DNA of 64,000 nt. It comes from Bog-756 sp963696495 (lineage in GTDB: Bacteria > Actinomycetota > Acidimicrobiia > Acidimicrobiales > RAAP-2). The stretch lies in the NCBI GenBank assembly GCA_963696495.1, contig CAVOKJ010000006.1:1-64000 (forward strand), given 5' to 3'. The position numbers and the translations under genes are program-made. The notes beneath the pieces are model-generated. The model was not told the origin of the DNA, did no database searches, and saw only the letters and a list, made by a program, of their open reading frames with translations. This document shows positions 15,472 to 24,328 of the stretch, piece by piece (within the stretch, counting starts at the first letter, position 1; every line of letters starts with the position of its first letter).

Positions 15472-16665
15472 CTACGCGTCCCGCTTGACCATTCTCCAGG
15501 CGCCGAGCACCGACCACACCAGCACCCAGCCGACCACGACGCAGATGGCGGCCGTGGTCGACTCGGTTACCCCGGCCGGCCCCCCACCTCCATTGCCCCC
15601 GCCGAACACGGACGGCAGTCCACCGGGCTCCATGTGGGTCACGGCGATCCCCACCAGCGCCCGCTGGACGTTGATCAGGTGGTTGATGGGTGAGTGCGAC
15701 AGCAGCGGGGTGAGCACGATCTCGAGCACGATCAGCAGGATGACCGGGACCGTGCGCTGCCCCATCAATGAGGACAGGCCGAGGCCGACCAGGAAGCCGA
15801 CGACTGCGTAGAGCTCGATCCACAGCCCGGACTTGATCATGAGGGAAATCGACGGCGAGATGAACCGGCCCGAGTAGTCGGAGTAGTTCTGATTGGCCAT
15901 GAGGCGTGCCACCGTCTCGATCTGAGCCTGCGTCGGCTGTGGCTGTGTCTGGCCCCCCGGACCGATCTTCACCGGTCCCCCGGGGTGGTTCGCGCAGGGG
16001 GTGTTGTTGAGCACATTCATGATCGCAGTGGCGTTCGGGTCGTTCGGTCCGAAGTTGATGTTGAAGTTGCAGACGACCGCCTCGGCATTGTCGGACGCCC
16101 AGCTGTCGAAGGCGGCATGGGAGAGCCCGGGCGGCACGGTCATGCCGTCGTACTCGAGGTGAGTCGGTGCGGCGAACACGCACACGAGGCAGACGATGGT
16201 GAAGCCGGCGGCCACCATGGGCACGATGATGGCCAATCCCGCCGGGATCCGCGCCAGGTACAAGGCGAGGCGTGACCGGCCGGTCACCACCAGGTGGCGG
16301 AACATCCCCTCGGTCAGGTCGACCGATCCGGCCGTGCAGCCGAGGGTGGCGGCCACGATGAAGCCGAAGACGAAGAGGACCCCGGCCACCATGGAGGAGA
16401 AGATCTCGTAGCCACCGGCAGGCCCGTAGGAGCGGGGGGCGATGGCGTGAGCCAGGAGCCGGAAAGTGAGGAACACCACCGGGATGCCGATGTTCACCAG
16501 GATGAGGGCGGCCATGAGGCCCCGGCGCCTGCGGAGCTCCATGAACCGGGTGGCGATCATCGCACCGTTGGGCACCCATGAGCCGCGGTGGTCGGGCATC
16601 CGGTCCCCGCTCGATGCAGTGGCGGGCACGGGGGGCGGGACGTCGGCGACGGTGGAGACGCTCAC
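15472..16665 (-). CDS. ABC-2 type transporter permease with large extracytoplasmic loop
   Basis: Membrane protein of 397 residues and the last gene of the padR operon. An N-terminal cytoplasmic tail with RFMELRRRRGLMAALILVN leads into about six hydrophobic helices. Between the fourth and fifth lies a loop of about 110 residues (160-270) rich in Asn/Pro/Gly, with a pair of cysteines (AVVCNFNINF and NNTPCANHPGG) that could form a disulfide outside the membrane. The GTG start overlaps the ATPase stop by 4 bases. With that ATPase it forms an exporter whose cargo is unknown. Confidence 0.8.
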   Translation of the reverse strand: MSVSTVADVPPPVPATASSGDRMPDHRGSWVPNGAMIATRFMELRRRRGLMAALILVNIGIPVVFLTFRLLAHAIAPRSYGPAGGYEIFSSMVAGVLFVFGFIVAATLGCTAGSVDLTEGMFRHLVVTGRSRLALYLARIPAGLAIIVPMVAAGFTIVCLVCVFAAPTHLEYDGMTVPPGLSHAAFDSWASDNAEAVVCNFNINFGPNDPNATAIMNVLNNTPCANHPGGPVKIGPGGQTQPQPTQAQIETVARLMANQNYSDYSGRFISPSISLMIKSGLWIELYAVVGFLVGLGLSSLMGQRTVPVILLIVLEIVLTPLLSHSPINHLINVQRALVGIAVTHMEPGGLPSVFGGGNGGGGPAGVTESTTAAICVVVGWVLVWSVLGAWRMVKRDA

Positions 16666-17639
16666 TGGTCCGCTCCGAGTCGGGTGGTGACCTCGAGGAA
16701 CCAGGACTCGAGCGAGGCGTGGACTTCCTGGAGGCGGTAGATCGAGACGCCGCCCTCCACCAGGAGCCGGTTGACTTCTGCCACCACCTCGCGTTCAGTT
16801 CCGGGAGCGAGGCCCACCCGGAGCCCGTCCTGCCCGACGGTCACTCCGCCTTCCCACTGGGTGCCCGCCAGCAGCGTGCCGGCCCTGTCGGGGGTGGAAC
16901 AGTCGATCTGAAGCTCGAAGGCCGAGTCGGCCAGCAGGCCGGCGATGGGACCCTGGCGGATCACTTTGCCCCGGTCGACGATGGCCACGGCATCACAGGT
17001 GCGCTCCACCTCGTCCAGCAGGTGCGACGAGAGGACCACCGTGCGGCCCTCGGTCACCAGGGAGGTGATCATCTCGCGCATCTCGAGCATGCCGCCGGGG
17101 TCGAGCCCGTTCATCGGTTCGTCGAGGATGAGCATCTCGGGGTCCCCGAGAAGGCAGGCCGCCACCCCCAGCCGCTGGCGCATGCCCATCGAGTACTTCG
17201 ACACCCTGTCGTCGGCCCGCTGGGACATGCCCACACGGTCGAGGGATGAGTCGATGCGTCCCCGGGCCGCCGGCTCGCGGGCGGCCGCGAGGATCTGCAG
17301 ATTCTGACGTCCGGTGAGGTGCCCGTGGAACCGAGGCTCGTCGACGATGGCGCCGATTCGGGCCAGGGCGCGGTCCCGGTGGTGGGGCACTTCGTAGCCG
17401 AGCAGGGACATCGATCCGGCATCGGCGTGGGTGAGCCCCAGGAGCACCCGGATCAGGGTGGTCTTGCCGGCGCCGTTGGGTCCGAGATACCCGAAGGCGC
17501 AGCCTCGGGGAACAAGAAGCTCGACGCCGTCCACGGCGACGTTGTCCTTGAAGCGTTTGGTCAGTCCGTGGGTCTCGACGGCCCACTCGCTGTCCGCAGC
17601 ATCCGATGGGGAGTCCCGGTCGAGGGTGATCGCGGTCAC
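16662..17639 (-). CDS. ABC transporter ATP-binding protein
   Basis: Cytoplasmic ATPase of 325 residues, energising the permease that follows. Walker A is GPNGAGKTT, the signature is YSMGMRQRLG, Walker B is LILDEPMNGLDPGG and the H-loop is VVLSSHLLDEV; a C-terminal domain of about 90 residues follows, as in multidrug or peptide exporters. The GTG at 17639 is preferred over the upstream ATG because AAGGAGA lies just before it. The gene is third of four in the leftward padR operon and overlaps the permease by 4 bases. Confidence 0.9.
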   Translation of the reverse strand: MTAITLDRDSPSDAADSEWAVETHGLTKRFKDNVAVDGVELLVPRGCAFGYLGPNGAGKTTLIRVLLGLTHADAGSMSLLGYEVPHHRDRALARIGAIVDEPRFHGHLTGRQNLQILAAAREPAARGRIDSSLDRVGMSQRADDRVSKYSMGMRQRLGVAACLLGDPEMLILDEPMNGLDPGGMLEMREMITSLVTEGRTVVLSSHLLDEVERTCDAVAIVDRGKVIRQGPIAGLLADSAFELQIDCSTPDRAGTLLAGTQWEGGVTVGQDGLRVGLAPGTEREVVAEVNRLLVEGGVSIYRLQEVHASLESWFLEVTTRLGADQ

Positions 17640-17705
17640 GTGCTCTCCTTGATCTGGTTTGGGGAACACCGGCGAGCCTGCTCCATGGCGAGTGGATCTT
17701 CGTTG

Positions 17706-18659
17706 TCAGGACGCAGTCGGCGACGTCATGTCACCGACTGCGCTCCGCAGGGTGGCGATGCGGAGCGCACCGATCCCAGCCAGGACGAGGCCGGACAGCA
17801 TCATCAGGCCCAGCACGATCATGGGCAGTGGGGCCGGCGAGGTGGGGGACCGCGGGATGAGACTCCCGAAGAACCACGGGGCATGGAGCGCGGTGGAGAT
17901 CCACCACGTGAGGGCCCCGGCGAAGATCACCGCGAGTGCCAACGTCATCGCCACGGCGAGGACGGCCAGGATCCGGGTGACCCGAGTGGAGATGCGGAGG
18001 CGGTAGACGAAGGCGATCAGCGTGGCGTAGCTCACGGCCAGTGCACCGATGACCACCAGCCCCGCGAGCACGCCGGCGATCCGCAGGCCCAATGGGGTGG
18101 TGGTGCTGGGGCCGACATGATTGTTCCAGGCAACGATCCCGACTGATGCCGCTCCCGCAGCGATCACGGACAGAGTCATCGGGCGGACCAGCGGCCAGAG
18201 CGCGCGCCATCCCTCCGATCGCATGAACTGAACGACCGCCGGAAGACAGGCGAGTCCAGCCACGATGAGAATGAGCACACCGACAGCAGCGGCCGCCTGG
18301 ACGGCGGCCATCCCTGTTGCCGGGAGCCAGTGGTCCACCGGGGGCGTAGCGAGGGGCCAGTGCTCCGTGTACTTGGCGAAGGCCGACCCCGCCACGATGA
18401 ACACGCCCCACGCACACAGCACGAGGAGTGACGCGCCCCGGACCCGGGTATCCGGATCGACCGAGGAACCGACGATCCCCCCGGAGCGGAGGCGCTCCAG
18501 TGACCCCGAGCGCACCATCGAGAGGCGAGCTGACAGTGGGAGCGGACCGTCCCCGTAGCGATCCTCGAGGAACTGTTCGAAGTCGGCACCGTAGCGGTCC
18601 CGCCAGCCCCTGGGGTACCACTTCAGGTCGTGGTGAGGTCGGGGGTGGGAGTCCGTCAT
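17706..18659 (-). CDS. Multi-pass membrane protein with YPRGWRDRYG N-terminus
   Basis: Protein of 317 residues. The cytoplasmic N-terminus WYPRGWRDRYGADFEQFLEDRYGD resembles segments found in membrane proteins encoded beside PadR regulators in many actinobacteria and acidobacteria. Seven or so hydrophobic helices follow from about residue 75. No catalytic motif is seen. The start overlaps the padR stop by 4 bases (ATGA), and the ABC ATPase gene follows after 66 bases. It is probably an accessory or sensing subunit of the exporter; this is inferred only from gene order. Confidence 0.7.
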   Translation of the reverse strand: MTDSHPRPHHDLKWYPRGWRDRYGADFEQFLEDRYGDGPLPLSARLSMVRSGSLERLRSGGIVGSSVDPDTRVRGASLLVLCAWGVFIVAGSAFAKYTEHWPLATPPVDHWLPATGMAAVQAAAAVGVLILIVAGLACLPAVVQFMRSEGWRALWPLVRPMTLSVIAAGAASVGIVAWNNHVGPSTTTPLGLRIAGVLAGLVVIGALAVSYATLIAFVYRLRISTRVTRILAVLAVAMTLALAVIFAGALTWWISTALHAPWFFGSLIPRSPTSPAPLPMIVLGLMMLSGLVLAGIGALRIATLRSAVGDMTSPTAS

Positions 18660-18994
18660 GCCAGCCTGCCCTGCAGCAGACCGAGCCGATGGGTGCCGAC
18701 ATCGACGACCCGGCGCATCTCACGCATCGCCTCGGCCAGTTCGGCCGAGCCGGCGGCGGTCACCCGGTAGGGGCGCCGCCGTTCGACCTCAGGCAGTGCC
18801 TCGATCAGACCGCGCTCCTCAAGCCGGGCGATCGCGCCGTACAGGGCGCCGGGGCTCAGCCGAACGCCGGCGAACTCGCCGATGTCCTGGGCCAACGCGT
18901 ACCCGTGCTTCGGCCCTTCGGCAAGGCTCGTCAGGATCAGGAGGGGGGGATCGTTCACCCGTCGCAGTCCCTTTGACTTTCCCGGTCTCTGCAT
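18656..18994 (-). CDS. PadR-family transcriptional regulator
   Basis: Repressor-type protein of 112 residues. The winged helix has the standard PadR signature: LLILTSLAEGPKHGYALAQDI, then LSPGALYGAIARLEERGLIE, followed by RRRPYRVTAAGSAELAEAM and a short C-terminal dimerisation helix. First gene of a four-gene operon with a membrane protein and an ABC exporter, the usual PadR context, where an inducer (often the exported compound) releases repression. A near-perfect palindrome 10 bases upstream of the ATG is the likely operator. Confidence 0.85.
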   Translation of the reverse strand: MQRPGKSKGLRRVNDPPLLILTSLAEGPKHGYALAQDIGEFAGVRLSPGALYGAIARLEERGLIEALPEVERRRPYRVTAAGSAELAEAMREMRRVVDVGTHRLGLLQGRLA

Positions 18995-19003
18995 GATGTA
19001 GTT

Positions 19004-19024
19004 TTACTACTTAGTGAGTAGTAA
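19004..19024. promoter_or_regulatory. Operator-like palindrome upstream of padR
   Basis: TTACTACT (19004-19011) and AGTAGTAA (19017-19024) form 8-bp perfect arms with a 5-base spacer. A further GTAGT half-site lies at 19032-19036. The palindrome overlaps the expected promoter of the padR operon and is A+T-rich in a G+C-rich region. Confidence 0.55.
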
Positions 19025-19381
19025 CGCAAGGAGTAGTACAGAACGCGTGCCAAACAGGCGTCTGGCGATTGGTCGGTCCGACTGCCCCACCCGTGCCTGT
19101 TGTGGAGCAGGAAGACCTCAAAGTTGTCTCGTCCGACTCAGCTACGTGAGCTGAGGTGTGGCGGCTCGTCCTCAGCTCAGTGGGCTGAGACCCGGTCTCA
19201 GAACGGCGCGCGACCTCGCGCCGGACTCAGGCCCTGCTGCGTCGGTCCAAACATGTCGGAGCGCCGAGGTGCGACCCCCAGCCGGCGTTCGGAGCAAGGT
19301 CCACGTCAGAGAACCCCCATGAGGGCAGAATAACCACAGGTGAGTGCGCCGCAGATTCATCTCGGGGAGCGAGGAAAGACC
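19025..19381. other. Non-coding gap with two palindromic elements
   Basis: No gene seen. It contains palindromes at 19137-19155 (CTCAGCT, 5-base spacer, AGCTGAG) and 19168-19189 (GTCCTCAGCT, then GGCTGAG). The end near 19370-19378 (GAGCGAGGAAAG) is the ribosome binding region for the ATG at 19382. Confidence 0.6.
19137..19189. repeat. Two palindromic elements in tandem
   Basis: First unit: CTCAGCT-N5-AGCTGAG followed by GTGTGGCGGC. Second unit: GTCCTCAGCT-N5-GGCTGAG. The order and the GAGGTGyGG linker match the pair at 24.16-24.21 kb, so the tandem pair seems to be the mobile or conserved unit. Confidence 0.6.
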
Positions 19382-19912
19382 ATGACTGAGGCATCGGATT
19401 CCGCCCGGCCAAGTCAGTCCTCTGCCACGCAGATGCAGGCGGGAGACGCGGCGACCTACGCCGGCAACTCCACTGCACCCCCGACGCCTGCGTTCCCCCC
19501 CGACAGTTCGGGGAATAGAGCCGCCTGGGTCGGAGGCGTTCTCCTCATGATCGTGCTCGCAGCACTCCTCATAGCGTTCGTCGGCGCTCTCCGGCATTGG
19601 TTCGCGCTTCACACCGGGACCCTTCATGGCGGACCAGACGTGTATTACAACTTCTGGTCCGGGTTCGGCTCCGACCTGGGAGAGGCCACCCTGATCAGCG
19701 CAGTGTGCGTGGGTGTCTATACCGGCATGCGCAAGGTGAACTGCCACACAAAGGGATGCTGGAGGATCGGCCACCACGCCCTCGAGGGGACGCCCTATAT
19801 TCTCTGTAAGCACCATCACCCGGATGTCCCGAACCACGGTGCGACGCACGAGCACATTCTCGCCCAAAGCCACAAGTTCAAGGTGGAAAAGGCGGCCGAG
19901 AACAAAGCCTGA
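19382..19912 (+). CDS. Single-pass membrane protein with Cys/His-rich C-terminal domain
   Basis: Protein of 176 residues. About 1-45 is a Ser/Pro-rich N-terminal region, 47-70 a hydrophobic membrane helix (WVGGVLLMIVLAALLIAFVGAL), a second hydrophobic stretch lies at about 95-115, and the C-terminal domain has C-x4-C (NCHTKGCWRIGHH), then GTPYILCKHHHPD and further histidines, a pattern suited to binding a metal. Similar short membrane proteins ending in a Cys/His cluster are seen in actinobacteria and their phages, without assigned function. ATG 19382 is preferred for its GAGGAAAG. Confidence 0.6.
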   Translation: MTEASDSARPSQSSATQMQAGDAATYAGNSTAPPTPAFPPDSSGNRAAWVGGVLLMIVLAALLIAFVGALRHWFALHTGTLHGGPDVYYNFWSGFGSDLGEATLISAVCVGVYTGMRKVNCHTKGCWRIGHHALEGTPYILCKHHHPDVPNHGATHEHILAQSHKFKVEKAAENKA

Positions 19913-19978
19913 GCTTCGTCCGCTGAGGCGGGTAGCGGTGGCACGTCGCCCGAGTGCTGTCGCTGAGGATCAGGGTCA

Positions 19979-20064
19979 GTCCTCAGCTCGGCGGGCTGAG
20001 GGACGGTGTCCTCAACTCAACTGGCTGAGGTGAGGTCTATTGTTCTCAGTTCAATCGGGCTGTG
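19979..20064. repeat. Three palindromic elements in a row
   Basis: Units are at 19979-20001 (GTCCTCAGCT...GGCTGAGG), 20008-20030 (GTCCTCAACT...GGCTGAGG) and 20042-20064 (degenerate GTTCTCAGTT...GGCTGTG). They lie between two same-strand genes and directly before the promoter of the next. Confidence 0.6.
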
Positions 20065-20077
20065 TTTTCGGTAAAAT
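20050..20077 (+). promoter_or_regulatory. Possible promoter of the 94-residue ORF
   Basis: TTCAAT (20050-20055) and TAAAAT (20072-20077), 16 bases apart, resemble -35 and -10 boxes. The third palindromic element overlaps the -35 side. Confidence 0.35.
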
Positions 20078-20104
20078 CCACGCTCATCACCGGCGCATCA
20101 GCCC

Positions 20105-20389
20105 ATGGCTACCCTTGTGAATATGGCAGAGGAGGAGAAAACGCCAGAAGAACTTGCCCTTGAAGGATTCGATGATGATTCTGGGGCAACGGTCGTCGAT
20201 GTCGAGTTCAAGCGCTATGACGACGAGCTTGTGGTTCAGTTCGGTGATCTGGGTCATGCCGTCGTCCAAGTTGGCTTCCCCGGAACTACGGCGTGCTACT
20301 ACCTGTCCTACTTCCACTACCAGGGCGCGTGGCGTCAGGAACTGCCCCCGGAGGGTGATCCACGTCATCCCTTGACCAACCGTAGATAA
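20105..20389 (+). CDS. Small acidic protein of unknown function
   Basis: Protein of 94 residues with an acidic N-terminal helix (MAEEEKTPEELALEGFDDD) and a beta-rich core (ATVVDVEFKRYDDELVVQFGDLGHAVVQVGF). No family is recognised. There is no clear Shine-Dalgarno; the start could be 20105 or the internal ATG at 20123. The amino-acid composition is balanced and the frame is preceded by a possible promoter, which argues for a real gene. Confidence 0.5.
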   Translation: MATLVNMAEEEKTPEELALEGFDDDSGATVVDVEFKRYDDELVVQFGDLGHAVVQVGFPGTTACYYLSYFHYQGAWRQELPPEGDPRHPLTNRR

Positions 20390-20498
20390 CCGCCCCGCTC
20401 CCGGCGTTTCGGAACACCCTCGTCTGATGGGATGCCACCGAACTGCCAACAGCCTTTGGCCATCGTGAGCAGCCGAATTCGGCATCCGTGAAACCGGC

Positions 20499-22088
20499 TC
20501 AGGCGGCAGTATCACCTCGCCAGGTCGGCCAGCCGAGAAGTTGGGGTTTCTCCGTCACCCAGGCACGGAGATCGGGGCCGATTTCAGCACTGATGAGAGA
20601 CTCCAGCTTCGCATTGCACTCTTCCAGAAGCCCGGCGATCGCGGGATCAGCGGCCAGGTTGTTGGTCTCGCCCGGATCGCTGTCTCGGTCGAAGAGGATC
20701 ACGTCATTGTGGCCGAACAGATCGTCGAGATCCCGGGGTCGGTTTGGTTCGAGCGGCGAGAAATATCGGGCGAAGGTGAAGCGCCGGTCACTGTAGGCGC
20801 GGAGAAACCCCCGTTTGTTCCAGTCGGGACGTAGATCGCCTGACGCGATGCGTTCGCCGACATCGGGGTCGGCGAAGTGCTCCCAGAACGACGCGTCAAG
20901 GGTCACCACGGACTCGATGGCCACCAGTACCCCGTCCCTGACTGGTGTGCCACCGAGGGCGGGCAGCAACGAGTGGCCACCGAGATCGGGAAACAGTTGA
21001 GCGATTTCGTCGTCGCTCAATCCGGCGAATCCGAGGAGGGTTGGGGCGATGTCCACCGCGGACGCCAGGGCGTCGGTCGAGGTGCCCCCGTCGAAGTCCG
21101 GGTGGGTGATAACCAAGGGCACGTGGGTGTTCTCGTCGTACGGGAGATTGCCCTTCTGACGGAGACCGTGAGATCCGGACATTTCGCCGTGGTCTGCGGT
21201 CATGACGACGATGGTGCGGTCGGCCTCGCCCGACGCCTGGAGGGCGTCGAGGACGACCTCGATGTGACGGTCGACATCCCGCACGCAGTTGAGGTAGAAG
21301 TTCATCCCCGTTCGCCAGTGCTCGTCGTCGCTGACGGGACCGAACACGGTGTCCATCATCATGCGGTATTCCTGGAGCGCCGGTGTCGCTGCATCGTGAT
21401 CGCTCCAGTTGATCGGCGCCTCGAAGTCCCATCGAGGCGCGTACATCGGGATGTCAGCGGGAGGCTTTGCGACGACGGCGTGCGCCAGGTTGGGCGGAAG
21501 CTGCACCGAGGACCTCCCCCCGTAATCGAAGCTCATGACATCGTGTGGGTTGACGAAGTTCACCGTCATGAACCACGGTTGATCCGCCGCCACGGATGCA
21601 GCCCGGTTTCGCAGCCACGCCGCAGCCTGACCGGCGATCACCGGGTCGACCCGCAGCCCAGCCCAGGCCCCGCCGTCGATATCACCCCAGTCGTTCCACT
21701 CGTGAAACCCGTAGGGTTCGAGGGCATCCGCGGTGGACACGGGGTTCGCCGGGTCCACATAGGCGTTCGAGAGATGCCACTTTCCCTTGTAGGTGCAGTA
21801 GTAGCCCGCCCGGCCGAGCATCGTGCCCAACGTGCCCAGAGTTGGGTCCAGAGGTTCGATGTAGGGAAAGTTGTCGTTGTCGTAGATGCGCGTGACCGGG
21901 ACGTGGCGACCGGTGTAGATCACTGAACGAGCGGAACTGCACTGTGCCGATGCCGTGTAGTAGCTGGAGAACTCGATGCCTCCCTCTCGGATCCGGTCCC
22001 GTCCGGGTAGGACATATCCGGGCGCGGTGGGAAGATTGAAGCGTTCTTCGTCCGTTGTGATCAGGAGAATGTTGGGGGGCTTGGGCAT
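20499..22088 (-). CDS. Sulfatase/phosphodiesterase of the alkaline-phosphatase superfamily with atypical CSSAR site
   Basis: Protein of 529 residues. The N-terminus PNILLITTDEERF supplies the metal-binding aspartates. The position that normally holds the formylglycine motif C-x-P/A-x-R reads CSSAR (Cys near residue 50, in TASAQCSSARSVIYTGRH), so the usual Pro/Ala is Ser. Other hallmarks are present: TYKGKWHLS, VNPHDV, and VVMTADHGEMSGSHG for the second metal pair. No signal peptide is seen, so the enzyme is probably cytoplasmic. It would cleave a sulfate or phosphate ester if the cysteine is converted. Divergent from a second sulfatase, with 331 bases between them; the ATG at 22088 matches that paralogue's start. 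Confidence 0.85.
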   Translation of the reverse strand: MPKPPNILLITTDEERFNLPTAPGYVLPGRDRIREGGIEFSSYYTASAQCSSARSVIYTGRHVPVTRIYDNDNFPYIEPLDPTLGTLGTMLGRAGYYCTYKGKWHLSNAYVDPANPVSTADALEPYGFHEWNDWGDIDGGAWAGLRVDPVIAGQAAAWLRNRAASVAADQPWFMTVNFVNPHDVMSFDYGGRSSVQLPPNLAHAVVAKPPADIPMYAPRWDFEAPINWSDHDAATPALQEYRMMMDTVFGPVSDDEHWRTGMNFYLNCVRDVDRHIEVVLDALQASGEADRTIVVMTADHGEMSGSHGLRQKGNLPYDENTHVPLVITHPDFDGGTSTDALASAVDIAPTLLGFAGLSDDEIAQLFPDLGGHSLLPALGGTPVRDGVLVAIESVVTLDASFWEHFADPDVGERIASGDLRPDWNKRGFLRAYSDRRFTFARYFSPLEPNRPRDLDDLFGHNDVILFDRDSDPGETNNLAADPAIAGLLEECNAKLESLISAEIGPDLRAWVTEKPQLLGWPTWRGDTAA

Positions 22089-22419
22089 TCGATCAGTATC
22101 GCCTGGGCGGAGCAGCGATCGCCACCGGATGTTGTGGACATGAGGTGGTCCACCCCAACAAGCACCCGCCCCACTCGTGCCGATTGGGGATACCTGAGTG
22201 CGGCACTCTGTTCTCGTCCGCGGCACGACGACCGCGAAGTGGTGGCTCAGCTGAACCAGCGGAGAAGTCCCCAACTCGAGAGCGAAGGTCGCCGTCGGTA
22301 ACCTAGGGCGGAATCAGCTTGCCAGTCCGTGACGGTCCGTAGGCACCTATGACCGCAGGACATGGGGTACCTGATCTGAGGATTTGAACGATGAAGCCTC
22401 TTCGGGCCTACTGTTTGGC
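22089..22419. other. Divergent promoter region of the two sulfatases
   Basis: No gene recognised. The region should carry both sulfatase promoters; I see no clear palindrome or operator. Confidence 0.45.
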
Positions 22420-24057
22420 ATGACCTCGCCGAACATTCTGCTGATCATGACCGACGAGGAGCGATATCCTCCGCCTTACGAGCCCGAATCGGTGCGGTCG
22501 TTCCGGACCTCCCAACTTACTGCCCGGGAGTCGATCCGATCCCGGGGACTGGAATTCCACCGGCACTATGCCGGGTCAACGGCTTGCGTACCCAGCCGAG
22601 CCACGCTGTTCACCGGCCAGTACCCGTCACTGCACGGAGTCACGTGCACCGACGGCACCGCCAAGCAGAGCACCGACCCGGGCATGCACTGGCTCGATCC
22701 GAACACGGTTCCTACCCTGGGGGACTGGTTTCGGGCCGGTGGCTATCGAACCCACTACCGAGGCAAGTGGCACGTCTCGTTTGCCGATCTCACGACACCG
22801 GGCTCGCACGAGGGGCTCATGGCCTCCGATGACGACGGCAATCCCCTGCCTGAGGCGGTCGAGGCGTACCGTAAGGCTGACAGACTCGACCCGTTCGGGT
22901 TCTCGGGTTGGATCGGGCGCGAGCCCCACGGGGCCGCGAAGTCCGACTGTGGGACCGTGCGCGACGGAGTCTTCGCCGAGCAGGTCGTCGAGTTGTTCGG
23001 CGAACTGGCAGCGTCCCAGAGGGACGGTCCGTGGCTCACCGTCGCCTCGTTCGTCAACCCGCACGACATCGCCTTTTCCGGCTTCGGGTGGGAGCAGATG
23101 CTGAAATTCGGGCCACCCGACGACACCGTGCCCGACATTCCTGAGCCGCCCTCTCAGTCGGACCCGTTCACCGGTCGGCCCCTGTGTCAGGAGGCGTTCA
23201 AGGCGGTCTGGCCCAACATGATCTTCGAAACCGCCACGGACCTCGGCTACCGAAGGCTCTACTACTACCTCTTGAAGTTGGTGGACCAAGCCATCGGTCG
23301 CATCCTCGAGGCGCTCGAGCAGTCGGGCATGGCGGACGACACCATCGTCGTGTTCACGTCGGATCACGGAGACCTGCTCGGCGCTCACGGAGGACTGATT
23401 CAGAAGTGGTGCAATGCGTTTGACGAGGCCACCCGGGTGCCGTTGCTCATCGCCGGACCGGGCATCCAACCCGGTCGTGACGGCGTCGACGTGCCGACCA
23501 GCCACGTCGACCTCATCCCCACACTCCTCGGACTGGCCGGGATCGACCGGGAGGAGGCGACCGCTGGAGTGTCCGCCCATCATGATGAAGTCCAACCATT
23601 GCCCGGACGCGACCTGAGCCAACTGGTACGGGGCCAGGTGGACCCAGCCGCGGTTTCTTCATCGATCTACTTCATGACCGAGGACGATGTCACTCGTGGT
23701 GTGACCGAGGTCAACATCCTGACGGGTGCGCCGTTTGATCCTGTCCCGCCGCCCATCAATATCGAGTCGGTGCTGGCCACGTTGCCGACCGGTGACGGTG
23801 GGGCTCCCGAGCTGTGGAAGCTGAATCACTACTACGACCGCCTCGACGATTGGTACGCCGCCCAGGGTGTGGCTCCGAACCCGTTCTGGGGTCCGGCCGC
23901 CGAGCCCGACTGGGAACTCCACAACCTGACGTCGGACCCGGAAGAGCGTCACAATCGAATCTCGGACAACCTCTCCGCTGCTGCGAGCATGAGGTCAGTG
24001 CTCGAGACGGAGCGTGACGCCAAACGTCGGATACCGATGCTGCGAAACGCCACCTAG
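22420..24057 (+). CDS. Arylsulfatase-type sulfatase
   Basis: Hydrolase of 545 residues, paralogous to the divergent neighbour. It starts TSPNILLIMTDEERY and carries the canonical formylglycine motif CVPSR (Cys near 56, in AGSTACVPSRATLFTGQ), RGKWHVSF, the metal residues in FTSDHGDLLGAHG, and a C-terminal sulfatase domain ending near DWELHNLTSDPEERHN. It removes sulfate from an organic ester; the substrate is unknown. No signal peptide. An in-frame TTG lies 36 bases upstream, but the ATG aligns with the paralogue's start. No sulfatase-modifying enzyme gene is in the window. Confidence 0.85.
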   Translation: MTSPNILLIMTDEERYPPPYEPESVRSFRTSQLTARESIRSRGLEFHRHYAGSTACVPSRATLFTGQYPSLHGVTCTDGTAKQSTDPGMHWLDPNTVPTLGDWFRAGGYRTHYRGKWHVSFADLTTPGSHEGLMASDDDGNPLPEAVEAYRKADRLDPFGFSGWIGREPHGAAKSDCGTVRDGVFAEQVVELFGELAASQRDGPWLTVASFVNPHDIAFSGFGWEQMLKFGPPDDTVPDIPEPPSQSDPFTGRPLCQEAFKAVWPNMIFETATDLGYRRLYYYLLKLVDQAIGRILEALEQSGMADDTIVVFTSDHGDLLGAHGGLIQKWCNAFDEATRVPLLIAGPGIQPGRDGVDVPTSHVDLIPTLLGLAGIDREEATAGVSAHHDEVQPLPGRDLSQLVRGQVDPAAVSSSIYFMTEDDVTRGVTEVNILTGAPFDPVPPPINIESVLATLPTGDGGAPELWKLNHYYDRLDDWYAAQGVAPNPFWGPAAEPDWELHNLTSDPEERHNRISDNLSAAASMRSVLETERDAKRRIPMLRNAT

Positions 24058-24154
24058 GAGGAAACGCCACCGAGGAGCTGGCCATTGGGCTGGCGTCACA
24101 GATGCTTGTCGGGGACGCCGGATGAGCGCGATCACTCTCCGGCAGAGTTCTGCT

Positions 24155-24212
24155 GTCCTCAGCTCAGTCAGCTGAGGTGCGGTGACGCCGTCCTCAGCCT
24201 CTAAGGCCGAGG
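24155..24212. repeat. Two palindromic elements in tandem
   Basis: GTCCTCAGCT-N5-AGCTGAGG (24155-24177; perfect 8-bp arms) is followed by GTGCGGTGACGCC and then GTCCTCAGCC...GGCCGAGG (24190-24212). This is the last occurrence of the family in the window. Confidence 0.65.
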
Positions 24213-24328
24213 GCCAGGCTCCGTGCACGATCGCTCGGGCAACCGGTCAGCCATTGACTGGGGATGATTGCCACAGGGTGGTCACTCGATCCGACCCGAA
24301 CAACCTCGAAGGGTGAACCAACCATCCG

